Shown in pieces: positions 16,643 through 25,786 of a DNA stretch of 64,000 nt (position 1 is its first letter; the number at the start of each line of letters is the position of its first letter). The stretch covers positions 248,001-312,000 of the forward strand of contig JAEXHI010000030.1 in NCBI GenBank assembly GCA_023450085.1. The letters run 5' to 3'. The notes under the pieces were generated by a model. The model ran no database searches. It was given only the letters and a program-made list of their open reading frames with translations, and was not told the origin of the DNA. This stretch comes from Bacteroidota bacterium. GTDB taxonomy: Bacteria; Bacteroidota; Bacteroidia; Sphingobacteriales; Sphingobacteriaceae. The position numbers and the translations under genes are program-made.

Positions 16643-17818
16643 TTAGATCTTAGCAGGTTCAGCCACTTGCTCCAAAGTGTTATAAACTTGGTATAATGCC
16701 CTTGGAATATGGAAACAGCCTTTCCATTTACCTCCTTTTGCCGGAATGGAAACTTCGCCTCTGCGGTTAAGGTAGCCATACCATTCGCCACCATTTTCAG
16801 CATCTCTAAAGTTTTTCCAAGTGTAGTGGTGCAATTTTTCGAACCAAACCGCACATTTTTCGTTTTGTGTAATGGCATAACCTTTTGCCATGGTTACCAA
16901 AGCCTCTACGTGTACCCACCAAAGTTTTTGGTCCCATTCCAATTGCTGTACTGGATGGCCTTTAATATCCTTAAAGTATAAAATACCTTCATATTGATGA
17001 TCCCAACCAAACTCTAGTGCTGTAAAGGCAATTTCAAGAGCTTTGTTAACCAGCTCGGTATCATTTTTCCTCACCGCCAAATCCATAATAAACCACATCG
17101 CTTCGATGATGTGACCAGGGTTAACTACTCTGCCTTCAAATGAGTCGGAGAAGCTGCCGTCATGGTGAACGTTTTCCAAGATTAAACCTGATTGTGGTTG
17201 GTAAAATACCGACATCACCTCGTGCAATACCTCATCAATTAAGCCATCAATGGTCGATTTATCCAATAAATGCTCTAATTCAAGAGAAAGGTTGCAAAGG
17301 ATCATCGGCAAGGAGAAGTTTTTCAAATCTCTAGTACCAGGAAAACCTTTGGTGTATTTCCCTTTTGGGTTGTTTCTTCTTTCTAAAATGCGGTTGAAGG
17401 TGCTTAGTGCAATGTCAGCATCTTCGTTGCTGTTGTTGATTTTACACAATGCGCCAAAGCCCAAAGCAGCAAAACAATCAGAAAAAATGTTGTAAGGTTG
17501 TACTAGTGGTTTTCCTCTTTTGGTGAAAGAGAAATACCAATCTCCATTTTCATCTCTTCCATGTTTTCTCATAAAAGAAGCACCCAATTCAGAAATATCT
17601 TTCCATTCTTGTTTAGCTTCAACTTTGTCAAAAAGCATAGCGTAAGTCCAAATTTGGCGGCCTTGTAACCAAGCAAACTTATCGGTATCGTAAATATTTC
17701 CCTTGGCATCTAAACAGGTAAAGTATCCTCCCGCGTCTTTATCCAAAGAGTTTTTACTCCAGAAGGGAATAATCTCGTTTAGAAGTTCTTTCTTGTATAT
17801 CTCTATGTACTTGTTCAT
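16643..17818 (-). CDS. N-acylglucosamine 2-epimerase (AGE/RenBP family)
   Basis: A 391-residue alpha/alpha barrel sugar epimerase that should interconvert N-acetylglucosamine and N-acetylmannosamine in the cytoplasm. The catalytic-histidine segments are GRVVNPGHIIEAMWFI and KGCFHIPRALYQV. The latter matches GlcNAc 2-epimerases more than cellobiose 2-epimerases. Further family signatures are KFAWLQGRQIW and WWVHVEAL. It is the last gene of the long PUL operon and begins one base after the DUF4434 gene. In sialic acid loci of gut Bacteroides an enzyme of this type is NanE, but no sialate lyase is present in this window. Confidence 0.88.
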   Translation of the reverse strand: MNKYIEIYKKELLNEIIPFWSKNSLDKDAGGYFTCLDAKGNIYDTDKFAWLQGRQIWTYAMLFDKVEAKQEWKDISELGASFMRKHGRDENGDWYFSFTKRGKPLVQPYNIFSDCFAALGFGALCKINNSNEDADIALSTFNRILERRNNPKGKYTKGFPGTRDLKNFSLPMILCNLSLELEHLLDKSTIDGLIDEVLHEVMSVFYQPQSGLILENVHHDGSFSDSFEGRVVNPGHIIEAMWFIMDLAVRKNDTELVNKALEIAFTALEFGWDHQYEGILYFKDIKGHPVQQLEWDQKLWWVHVEALVTMAKGYAITQNEKCAVWFEKLHHYTWKNFRDAENGGEWYGYLNRRGEVSIPAKGGKWKGCFHIPRALYQVYNTLEQVAEPAKI

Positions 17819-17819
17819 A

Positions 17820-18752
17820 TTATAAGTTCTTTGCGTATTCCTGATATCTATTATAAAGGTGATGTGCTTGTATATAGGCTGATTGTGGGCTCATGAAATG
17901 TGAAAACTCGAAAGTGATGGCCTTGTCGTAACCTGCTTTGCGGGCAGCTTCCAGTTTTAGGCGCAACTTTTCAAACTTGATGGGTAAAAATTTGATGGGC
18001 ATATCGCGATCGAAACTTTCGGCATTTGTCCAGCATTGAAGCCCAAACTGATCCGCCATTTTCTTGTTGATTTCAAAGAAGTCTTGTAGTTCATGGTAAT
18101 CCACATGACCATCCTGAAAGGCTACGGCATCAATAGAACCTTTTAGTCCCGAAAATATTTCCGACCATTCATCTTCATGTTCTCTTAGGGATACTGCATT
18201 TTCCTTGGTCAAAGTGGCTTCGGCAGCCATTACTGCTTTTTTACCATCAATCCAAGGTGAAATGAAAGTTGGTAAGCCATTGCTTACTCCTTTGCACTGT
18301 AAACCCAAGGTATTAAAAGCATCAGTTGCACCTTTGGTACGACGACTGATTTCCATGCTCAAATACCAACCACCAAAGCTTTTGTAGTGGCCATATTTAG
18401 CCCAAACTTCATCAATTACATACCTATTGGCATCAATTTCATGCTGTAGGTTGCCCGTATCCCAATAGTGTCCGCTATCGTATAAACCGAAATAGAACTT
18501 CATGTCGTGTTCCTCTGCCAATTGCAAGTAAAGTTCAACCAAGTCTATTGGTGGTTTATAACAACCGAATTTATTTTGTAGGTATACGGATGGATAGGTG
18601 ATAAATCTTCTGTAGCCACTTCTAATGAGAATTACCGTGTCAATCCCCATTGCTTTCATGTGGGCAAAATCCCTAGCCCATTCTTCTCTTCCCCAGTTTT
18701 GGTGTGGGATATCGTGAGAAATCTCATCAATAAAAGTTCCCGTTATTCTCAT
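17820..18752 (-). CDS. DUF4434-like TIM-barrel protein (possible glycosidase)
   Basis: A 310-residue protein without a signal peptide, matching the DUF4434 family, which is related to TIM-barrel glycoside hydrolases. Visible segments are the N-terminal RITGTFIDEISHDIPHQNW, WARDFAHMKAMGIDTVILIR, KFYFGLYDSGHYW, GGWYLSMEISRR (acidic residue at a strand end) and AITFEFSHFMSP. It may act on imported oligosaccharides in the cytoplasm; the reaction is unknown. It sits between the SGNH hydrolase and epimerase genes in the operon. Confidence 0.75.
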   Translation of the reverse strand: MRITGTFIDEISHDIPHQNWGREEWARDFAHMKAMGIDTVILIRSGYRRFITYPSVYLQNKFGCYKPPIDLVELYLQLAEEHDMKFYFGLYDSGHYWDTGNLQHEIDANRYVIDEVWAKYGHYKSFGGWYLSMEISRRTKGATDAFNTLGLQCKGVSNGLPTFISPWIDGKKAVMAAEATLTKENAVSLREHEDEWSEIFSGLKGSIDAVAFQDGHVDYHELQDFFEINKKMADQFGLQCWTNAESFDRDMPIKFLPIKFEKLRLKLEAARKAGYDKAITFEFSHFMSPQSAYIQAHHLYNRYQEYAKNL

Positions 18753-18797
18753 TTTTTTCTTCTTGATTATGTTGATGAAAGGTTAATTCTCCCAATC

Positions 18798-19484
18798 TTA
18801 TAAGTACTTTTTATCTTTTAAAAATTTAACCCAATCGACGTATGCACTCGCTTTTAGGTGTACACCATCCATGGTGAAATCTTTCTTTAATACACCGTTT
18901 TCATCTTGAAATAAAGGACAGATATCGATATAGGTTACTCCTTCTTCTTGTGCCAATTCCTTTATTTTTTGGTTAAGGGCTGGTACCAAAACATTACGAC
19001 CTTTGGTGTAAGCCTCCTTGGTCATTTCTTCATTAATGGGTAAGGCACTTTCAATGTAAATCTTTGTTTTTGGCGACTGTTGCTTAATTTTTTTGATGAT
19101 ACGACGGTAGTTGTTGATGCTCACCTCATGTGGTAATTTCCTGAACTGATCATTAATCCCATCCATTAAATAAATGGCCTTTGGTTTTGCATTAACAATT
19201 TCATCCATTCTGGCCAAAATGCCAAAAGAGTTATCGCCACCAATGCCTCTGTTAACAACAGGATATTTGCTGTCGGCAAGTAGTTCTTGCCACTCGGCCC
19301 TCTCCGTAATACTATTGCCTAAAAAGATGATGGCATTTTTGGGAATAGGCGTTTTACTAAAATATTCCATGCGTTGCTGGTAGTACCAGTTGGCATAGCT
19401 GCTATCTATTTTTGCGGTTTGCGCTTGGCTGATATTGAAGAAGGCAAGGCCGATGATGATTAAGCTTAATTTTTTGCTCGTCAT
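18798..19484 (-). CDS. SGNH/GDSL hydrolase A (esterase), start within a REP-like repeat
   Basis: A secreted esterase-type hydrolase. From the ATG at 19484 it has 228 residues: signal peptide MTSKKLSLIIIGLAFFNISQ, block I IIFLGNSITERAEW (Ser nucleophile), block II NRGIGGD, block III DGIND and block V DGVHL (catalytic Asp/His). Its paralogue upstream has 225 residues, which supports this start. The frame stays open upstream to ATGs at 19604 and 19643, but that adds a peptide translated from the inverted repeat (RHCEERSNP..., ...IASFLAMT), followed by the signal peptide. The gene likely removes O-acetyl or other ester groups from the PUL substrate; the substrate is inferred only from context. 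Confidence 0.85.
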   Translation of the reverse strand: MTSKKLSLIIIGLAFFNISQAQTAKIDSSYANWYYQQRMEYFSKTPIPKNAIIFLGNSITERAEWQELLADSKYPVVNRGIGGDNSFGILARMDEIVNAKPKAIYLMDGINDQFRKLPHEVSINNYRRIIKKIKQQSPKTKIYIESALPINEEMTKEAYTKGRNVLVPALNQKIKELAQEEGVTYIDICPLFQDENGVLKKDFTMDGVHLKASAYVDWVKFLKDKKYL

Positions 19485-19559
19485 TGCGAGGAACGAAGCA
19501 ATCTTAAAGCGAGGAAAATTAGCTATAGTTGTAGGATTGCTTCGTTCCTCGCAATGACG
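19479..19559. repeat. REP-like inverted repeat, copy 2 (perfect 25-base arms)
   Basis: CGTCATTGCGAGGAACGAAG plus CAATC (19479-19503) and its exact reverse complement (19535-19559) with a 31-base spacer. It overlaps the 5' end of SGNH hydrolase A, and the arm supplies the ATG at 19484. It belongs to the same family as 2051-2155 and 12385-12412. Confidence 0.95.
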
Positions 19560-19606
19560 CTTTGATGGTTGTTCCTGTAAATTATTAAAAGGATTTTGTT
19601 TCATGA

Positions 19607-20284
19607 TTAGATTACCTTTAGTCTTTTTAATTCGTTGGCCCATAACACATAAGATGCTTGGCGTAGATGCAAGCCATCAATGCTCAATTCTTTTTTAAGG
19701 CTTCCTTTTTCATCAGCCAATGCTGGGTGTAGGTTAATGTAGTTTACCCCCATTGCCTTACATAGCGCCTCCAGTTTTTGATTCAAATCGTTGATTTTGC
19801 TGTTTTTTACCTGTACATAAATTTCAGGCAGCATGGCTTCGTTAACCGGCAAAACACTTTGCATGTAAAGTGTAGTTTTGGGCGATTGTGTTTTAACCAT
19901 CACAATCATTCGCTTAAAGTTGTTAAGGATTACGTCGTTTGGTGTACCACGCTTCATGTCGTTAACACCACTTAACAAGAATACTTTTGCGGGTTTTGAT
20001 TCGAGGACCTCATCTAGACGGGCCAATATGCCGTAGGTCACATCACCACTAATGCCTCTGTTAATGATGTTCTTTTTTTGAAGAAGCTCTTGCCATTTTC
20101 CGCCTTCGGTAATGCTGTTCCCCACAAAAGCTATTTCGCCTTTGCGGTTGGGCATCTTTCTGAAAAAATCCAATCGTTGCGTATAGTGACTGTTTAAATA
20201 GCCACTATCTACCGCAACGGTTTCTTGCGCATTTACAAAATGAGCAGCAACGACTAAGCAAAAAGTATATATTAGTTTGTTCAT
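19607..20284 (-). CDS. SGNH/GDSL hydrolase B (esterase)
   Basis: A 225-residue secreted hydrolase (signal MNKLIYTFCLVVAAHFVNAQ) with block I IAFVGNSITEGGKW, block II NRGISGD, block III SGVNDM and block V DGLHLR. It is a clear paralogue of SGNH hydrolase A, similar along the whole length, so the pair arose by tandem duplication followed by divergence. The stop of B is two bases before an ATG at 19604 that may have been the ancestral start of A. The gene begins one base after the transporter gene. Probable role: O-deacetylation in the periplasm or at the surface. Confidence 0.88.
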   Translation of the reverse strand: MNKLIYTFCLVVAAHFVNAQETVAVDSGYLNSHYTQRLDFFRKMPNRKGEIAFVGNSITEGGKWQELLQKKNIINRGISGDVTYGILARLDEVLESKPAKVFLLSGVNDMKRGTPNDVILNNFKRMIVMVKTQSPKTTLYMQSVLPVNEAMLPEIYVQVKNSKINDLNQKLEALCKAMGVNYINLHPALADEKGSLKKELSIDGLHLRQASYVLWANELKRLKVI

Positions 20285-20285
20285 G

Positions 20286-21596
20286 TTATTCTTTGATTAG
20301 GTTTTCTTGGTTGTGGTTATCAGGCTGTTCTTCGGATTTCTTTAAAGGGACAATCCAAGTGGCAATAAAGGCTGGGATAGTAGCAATAAGCACCCAAACA
20401 AAAAAGTGTTTGTAACCTAGGTAATCGCTGATGTAACCACTGATCATGCTCGCTAAAGTGTAGCCGAAATAGGTAATAGCGCTACCAAAAGCGTAATGTG
20501 CCATTTGATATTTTCCTGGGGCAATTTGCTGCATAATGAAAAGGATGATCCCTATAAAACCAAAGCCATAGCCAAAATGCTCAATAGCCACAGCGCTTCC
20601 TATAATGAATAGGTTTGAGGTTTGTGTGAACGCCAAATAAGCATAGGTAATAAACGGCAGGTTAAAAAAGGCGCACAGCATTAATAGTGTTTTGCGTGTT
20701 AAACCTTTGTTTGATACAAAGTAGCCTGCAGCTAAGGATCCTAAAACAAAAGCAATGGTACCATAAATGCCTGTAAGCATTCCCAAAGTAGCTTCGCTAA
20801 GCTCCAAGCCACCAACAGCTTTGGTTGCTTTAAAGAATAGCGGCATTATTTTAATGGCCTGCCCTTCGGCAAAGCGGTACAAAACGATAAATAAGATGCC
20901 AAACCAAATGTGCTTCTTTTTGAAAAAACTGGTGATAACATCGCTTAACGTTTGCCAAACCTGTGCCGTGGTTTGTACCTGAACTTGGGCTTGTGTTTGA
21001 GGTAAGAACTTCTTATTGTATAAACCAAGTAAGAACATTACCGCTGCGTAAATCAGCAAAATAATGGCCCAAGCTTTAGTGTTGCCGTAAAGCGGAATGA
21101 GTACGCCCACTAAAAAAACCATGCCTCCGTTGGAGAACAATTTAGCAAAATTGTAAAATGTACCTTGCCAACCTACATACTGCGCTTGTTGTTTATTACT
21201 TAAGGATTGTAGGTATAAACCATCGGCAGCAATATCTTGGGTGGCACCTAAAAAGGCAATTAATAAAAACACCACCACCGAAGCAGCAAAGAAATTGCTT
21301 AAAAACAGTAATCCTGCTGCAATAGCGAATAGGATGCCACAAAGAATTTGAGAGCCGTAGATGTAAAACTTTTTGGTTTTATACAGCTCCATAAATGGTC
21401 CCCACAATGGTTTAAAGCTCCAAGGCAAAATAATGATGCCCGTGTACACCGTAATTTGCGTATCGGAAAAACCCATGTTTTTGTAAAGCAAGGAGAGCAA
21501 AGTGCCTCCAAGTACCAAATTGGGTAATCCCATGGCAAACCATGTGCTAGGTATCCAGGATATAGGATTGAGGGTTTTAGTTTTTGTTTGATCCAC
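20286..21596 (-). CDS. MFS transporter, AmpG-like
   Basis: A 436-residue inner-membrane carrier with about 12 hydrophobic helices. The segment FLGATQDIAADGLYLQSL in the first half resembles the signature of AmpG permeases (and the related acetyl-CoA carrier family), which import GlcNAc-anhydro-MurNAc from peptidoglycan. The N-terminal WFAMGLPNLVLGGTLLSLLY is consistent. In this PUL it is the candidate importer of a GlcNAc/ManNAc-containing mono- or disaccharide. Substrate not shown by sequence alone. Confidence 0.82.
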   Translation of the reverse strand: MDQTKTKTLNPISWIPSTWFAMGLPNLVLGGTLLSLLYKNMGFSDTQITVYTGIIILPWSFKPLWGPFMELYKTKKFYIYGSQILCGILFAIAAGLLFLSNFFAASVVVFLLIAFLGATQDIAADGLYLQSLSNKQQAQYVGWQGTFYNFAKLFSNGGMVFLVGVLIPLYGNTKAWAIILLIYAAVMFLLGLYNKKFLPQTQAQVQVQTTAQVWQTLSDVITSFFKKKHIWFGILFIVLYRFAEGQAIKIMPLFFKATKAVGGLELSEATLGMLTGIYGTIAFVLGSLAAGYFVSNKGLTRKTLLMLCAFFNLPFITYAYLAFTQTSNLFIIGSAVAIEHFGYGFGFIGIILFIMQQIAPGKYQMAHYAFGSAITYFGYTLASMISGYISDYLGYKHFFVWVLIATIPAFIATWIVPLKKSEEQPDNHNQENLIKE

Positions 21597-21614
21597 TGTA
21601 TGTATGTAGTTTGT

Positions 21615-23000
21615 TTAGGTTTTCCAGAAAAATTTGATGCGGGTAAATAATACGGTAATTAATGCAACGATGCCGGTGAAAATGAGCCCTCTGGCAGTGC
21701 CAACAAAAGGACCGGTATTCATGGCATCTAAATAGTTGGACAGCGTAGTTAATTTAAGTAAAGGGATTAACAGTAGGTTGCCCGCGGTGTAGGCAATCAT
21801 TGGGTTTTTGCCGTTGTTGGCCAAAAAGGTGGTTGCACTTTTTAAATAACCTAGTTTTTCAACCAAGCTAAAAGCTAATAGGGTAAGGAATGATAAACCC
21901 GAGCAAACAAAGTAGTAGCTGTAGGTCGAAAAATCTTTTTTAATCCCGCCTTCGTAAGCTTCGAAAAATAAGCCTAACAATAAGAGGTATACACCGGCAG
22001 AGATCATGTTGTTAATTAAAGGGCTTTGCTTTACCTGTTTTGCTAATAATAATAGATAAACACAAACAATAAGGTTAAGCAATAAATTCAATTCCAACGA
22101 CCTTGTAAATAGTCCCCATAAATTTACCAAAACCAAAACACAGGCAATGATTGCGATAAGAAGAAGTATCTTTTTCGAAGCTGTTTCTGACTTTTCATTT
22201 TTGGATTCCTTGATGAACCATTCTCCAGCAAAGGTGCCTGGAATGATAATGAATAGGTATTTGAGGTAATAAAATTTGTAAAGCCAGTTGGCTGGTGTCC
22301 AGTTAAAAACTAGCTGATTGATACTCGACTCCTCTTTTGAGGCTAAAAATACAGCCATTATAAAAGGGAGAATTGCTATGCGCCAAAGGGGTTGCTTGCG
22401 GGTAAAATACCAAGCTAATCCTCCGAAGAAAGCCATGTTGGCCAATACAATAATAATGATGTCGCTTTTTGCTAAACTAAAATCGCCGTAGGCAAAAGCA
22501 TAAAATGCTAAGAATGAAACGGCCAAAAGAATGCCCGTTATCTTTAACCCTAAAGCAAATTTGCTTTTTACAAAGGCCGACCAATTTCCATAAATAAGAA
22601 ATAGACACGCAAATGCAGCAATTGAAATAAGCTGTGTAATGCTGCTAGGGTTTTTCTCCATCACCCAAGCTCTTGCATGAAAGGTGAAAATGGCAAAAAA
22701 TGCCAAAAGGACCATTCTGGTAAACAGCTGAGTAAATATCTTGTGGAAAGGAAGCTCATCTGCTTTTTTGTGTAGGGCTAACGGAATAGCTGCGCCCATC
22801 GAAAACAAGAAGAACGGAAATACCAAATCAACCCAGGTAATGCCCGGAAGATTTGGATTAAAAGCGTGTGTTGGAGGCGGGGTTTGGGCATGGAACATCC
22901 AAGCCGGCATCAGTTCTCCAAAAGCAATGCTACTAGAGAGCACCATACAAAGTATGGCAAGCCCTCTAAAAGCATCGAGACTGTTTAAGCGTTTGTTCAT
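21615..23000 (-). CDS. DUF5009 / heparan-alpha-glucosaminide acetyltransferase-like membrane protein
   Basis: A 461-residue integral membrane protein with roughly 11 helices. The N-terminus NSLDAFRGLAILCMVLSSSI and the loop PGITWVDLVFPFFLFSMGAA are typical of DUF5009 proteins, relatives of the lysosomal HGSNAT acetyltransferase that acetylates glucosamine across a membrane. By analogy it may transfer acetyl groups to an amino sugar using cytoplasmic acetyl-CoA; this is not demonstrated for the bacterial family. It lies between the DUF5017-like lipoprotein and the transporter genes with short gaps, inside the operon. Confidence 0.82.
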   Translation of the reverse strand: MNKRLNSLDAFRGLAILCMVLSSSIAFGELMPAWMFHAQTPPPTHAFNPNLPGITWVDLVFPFFLFSMGAAIPLALHKKADELPFHKIFTQLFTRMVLLAFFAIFTFHARAWVMEKNPSSITQLISIAAFACLFLIYGNWSAFVKSKFALGLKITGILLAVSFLAFYAFAYGDFSLAKSDIIIIVLANMAFFGGLAWYFTRKQPLWRIAILPFIMAVFLASKEESSINQLVFNWTPANWLYKFYYLKYLFIIIPGTFAGEWFIKESKNEKSETASKKILLLIAIIACVLVLVNLWGLFTRSLELNLLLNLIVCVYLLLLAKQVKQSPLINNMISAGVYLLLLGLFFEAYEGGIKKDFSTYSYYFVCSGLSFLTLLAFSLVEKLGYLKSATTFLANNGKNPMIAYTAGNLLLIPLLKLTTLSNYLDAMNTGPFVGTARGLIFTGIVALITVLFTRIKFFWKT

Positions 23001-23015
23001 TTTAAAATCGAACGG

Positions 23016-23927
23016 TTATTTAATGGTAACGGTCAATTCTTTAACTACCTCTTTAACATTACCGTTGATGGCATTTTTACCAACAAAAGTTACGGTATAG
23101 GTTCCTGTCTTGTTGAACTTGTATTTGTAGTTCTTCATCCTGTCGGTATAAGCTTTTACATTCACACTAAGATCAGGGCTAACCTTATTAGGAAACAAGG
23201 CTTTGGATACGGCCCAGTCTTCAGATTCGGCAAGGGTGCTGTTTGGAGCGAAGTATAAAAATGGCGTGGTAGACTGAATAACCCATTTGTTGGCGGTATT
23301 TTTTACATCAATAGCAAGCCATGAAGCCGAGGTAACGGTAGCGATGGCTGATGTTCCTCCTGCCGTTTTATTGGTAAGGTTAAAGGCAGGAACTCTCCAG
23401 GTTCTTCCGCCAAGGGCTGCGGTAGTACTTGCCTGGCCTACCCATTTGAAAGCGAAAAAAATCGGCTTGCCAGAAACTGGCAAATCAGAAAGATCAACAT
23501 CGGCCGAAGTAACTACGGTTCCAACTGCACCTGCAGCAGCCGTTGAAAGGGTAAAGCGGTTGGTGATGTCTGTCCAAGTAGCTTTGCTAATTCCATCAAC
23601 AGAATAAAGGTTATCAAAGTCAGTAGAGTATAGTAAGCTTAAATTGTTAGCCTGCGTACCATATAATACTTGTGTTTGAATGTTCAAGTGCATTTTGCCA
23701 TCATTGGACTCCAAACGATTTCTGTAACGATATTCTTTTCCAGCTTCGCCAGAGTAAAAACCAATGACATCTGCATAGCCCGACATTTGAAATTCTACGG
23801 AGTCGGCCAAGTTGTATTCTGCCTTGCTTGTCACCACACTAAAGGTTGGTGCATCTGGAGTATCTTTTTTACAAGCATATACAGCCGGAATTAAAAGCAA
23901 GCCAAGGATATATTTTAATTTATTCAT
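23016..23927 (-). CDS. DUF5017-like surface lipoprotein (SusE/F position)
   Basis: A 303-residue lipoprotein (MNKLKYILGLLLIPAVYAC, Cys 19) with a beta-rich body: an N-terminal Ig-like part (VTSKAEYNLADSVEFQMSG), a central jelly-roll-like part (DLPVSGKPIFFAFKWVGQ, RTWRVPAFNLTN) and a C-terminal PKD-like strand set (YKFNKTGTYTVTFVGKN). The layout suits the DUF5017 family. Its place directly after susD is that of SusE/SusF-type surface glycan-binding proteins, so a glycan-capture role at the outer membrane is inferred. Confidence 0.75.
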   Translation of the reverse strand: MNKLKYILGLLLIPAVYACKKDTPDAPTFSVVTSKAEYNLADSVEFQMSGYADVIGFYSGEAGKEYRYRNRLESNDGKMHLNIQTQVLYGTQANNLSLLYSTDFDNLYSVDGISKATWTDITNRFTLSTAAAGAVGTVVTSADVDLSDLPVSGKPIFFAFKWVGQASTTAALGGRTWRVPAFNLTNKTAGGTSAIATVTSASWLAIDVKNTANKWVIQSTTPFLYFAPNSTLAESEDWAVSKALFPNKVSPDLSVNVKAYTDRMKNYKYKFNKTGTYTVTFVGKNAINGNVKEVVKELTVTIK

Positions 23928-23952
23928 GACAATATTTTTTAGTTAATTATTA

Positions 23953-25767
23953 TTACCAGCCTTTATTTGGAATAATTAATTTATTTAAACTAAGCTCATT
24001 CGCTGGAATGGCGAACAATACATCTTTCTCTGAAACGTTTTGTGCTGATTTTGCCGCATAAGTATAGGCAGCAGGAGCTGTGGTTACAATTTCATTGGCA
24101 AGAGCCCTCATGGTTTCGTAGAAAACACCCCAACGAATGAGGTCAAATCTTCTTAAACCTTCATAACCTAATTCCCATGATCTTTCGTTTCTTACTGCGG
24201 TTCTGAAGTCTTCTTTCGTTGCAGTATTAGTCGCGTTTAAATCGTGGTTTGCAGTTTGTGTGTTGGTTAAGGTGGCTACAGCTATTGCTCCACTAGCAAC
24301 AGTTGCTCCTGTTGCATATCCGCCAGTGAAGCTGATGGTTGGAGCAGAAGTATAACCTGTTCCCATATCTGTTACATATACTGCATTTACTTTTCCAGAA
24401 GCTACGGTAGCAGTCGCTTTGGCACCGGTTCCACCGCCTCCGCTAATGGTTACGGTAGGCGCTACAGTGTAATTAGCCCCGCCAGCAGTTACCGCAATAG
24501 ATTTTACCATTTCTGCATTGGTCAGTGTTTTGCCAAAAGCACGACGACGCACTTCGTTAATGGCATCAAAAGCTTTGGTCGTTGGACCATTTAGCTCGTT
24601 TTCTGCTTCAGCCAGCATCAACAATACATCAGAATATCTTAATAGTGGGAAGTTAATGCTTGTTGTTCCGTTAAATTTAGGGGTTGCGGTTTCGTACTCA
24701 CGTCTCCATTTAGCATCGTAGCGGTTGTAGATTTGTGTTGGACCATATCCTACGCGAGAGTTGTCAGACGCGTAGTAGTAAGGACTAATGTTCCAATCGC
24801 GACGTAAATCGCCATCAGAAAAGCTATTGTAATACTTTTCGGTGGTATGTTTTGCACCATAGCTATAACCAAGAGATGCATTTGCTCCAATTCCATTAAT
24901 TGAACCTACGGCGCCCTCTTCTTCCTGTGTGCCATTTTTCTTGTTAAACTCTACTTCCCAAAGTACTTCTTTGGTGTCGTACTTATCTTGGCACATGTTG
25001 ATGAAAACTTGTGAGTAGCTTGGGTTCAAGCTGTGGCCTGCGGTCTTTACTTTTTCAGCCCATTTCACCACTTCACTGTAACGAGTAGCGTCAGATAGTG
25101 GAGCGCCAGCCATTTTAAGGTTTACACGAGCTAACATGCCCCAAACTACCGATTTGGTTACGCGGCTACTGTAAGTGTAGTTAGATATTGGATTGACCAT
25201 ATCTGCTGCGGTCTCCATATCTTTTACAATTTGCTCGTAAATAGTTTTTGAAGGAGTGTTCGCAAAATTTACGTCATCAGGTGTTTTGGTTGAGGCGAGG
25301 CGCAAAGGCACATTTCCCCAATTGGTAGTTAAAACAAAATAATAGTAAGCTCTTAAAAATAAAGCTTCCCCTTTTGCTGCATTTTTCTTTGTAGCATCCA
25401 TTTTTGCCTTATCAATATTTTCTAAAAGCATGTTTGCTCGGTTAATTCCATTGTACAAGGCAGTCCAAGCATCTGTTAGCTTGGTGTCTGAAGGATTATA
25501 ATTGTATAAGCCGATATCCTGTGTCCAAGAAGATAGGGCAATAAATGCATCATCTGCTACGTCCATTTCGAAATAGAAAGATCTTCCGTAAGTGGCGTTT
25601 TTCCCCAACACATCATATACGCCAGTTAAGGCAGCATTGATGTCGGCTTCAGTGTTATAGTAGTTGGCCGGAGCCAAAGAATCGGTAGGGGCAATGTCTA
25701 AAAACTTTTTACAAGCGCTTAGAGATATTACCGAAACAAATAGTAGAATTAAAATACGTTTCATCAT
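23953..25767 (-). CDS. SusD/RagB-family outer-membrane lipoprotein with inserted Gly-rich repeats
   Basis: A 604-residue substrate-binding partner of SusC. It has a lipoprotein signal (ILILLFVSVISLSAC), the SusD N-terminal TPR-like region (DIAPTDSLAPANYYNTEADI, LFLRAYYYFVLTTNWG) and the C-terminal RagB part (LRYSDVLLMLAEAENE, WELGYEGLRRFDLIRWG). Between about residues 420 and 505 there is an unusual insertion of two beta-type repeats (GGGGTGAKATATVASG and GTGYTSAPTISFTGG) that ordinary SusD proteins lack. It is encoded 19 bases after susC. Confidence 0.93.
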   Translation of the reverse strand: MMKRILILLFVSVISLSACKKFLDIAPTDSLAPANYYNTEADINAALTGVYDVLGKNATYGRSFYFEMDVADDAFIALSSWTQDIGLYNYNPSDTKLTDAWTALYNGINRANMLLENIDKAKMDATKKNAAKGEALFLRAYYYFVLTTNWGNVPLRLASTKTPDDVNFANTPSKTIYEQIVKDMETAADMVNPISNYTYSSRVTKSVVWGMLARVNLKMAGAPLSDATRYSEVVKWAEKVKTAGHSLNPSYSQVFINMCQDKYDTKEVLWEVEFNKKNGTQEEEGAVGSINGIGANASLGYSYGAKHTTEKYYNSFSDGDLRRDWNISPYYYASDNSRVGYGPTQIYNRYDAKWRREYETATPKFNGTTSINFPLLRYSDVLLMLAEAENELNGPTTKAFDAINEVRRRAFGKTLTNAEMVKSIAVTAGGANYTVAPTVTISGGGGTGAKATATVASGKVNAVYVTDMGTGYTSAPTISFTGGYATGATVASGAIAVATLTNTQTANHDLNATNTATKEDFRTAVRNERSWELGYEGLRRFDLIRWGVFYETMRALANEIVTTAPAAYTYAAKSAQNVSEKDVLFAIPANELSLNKLIIPNKGW

Positions 25768-25786
25768 TTTTATCTATTAGGAATGA

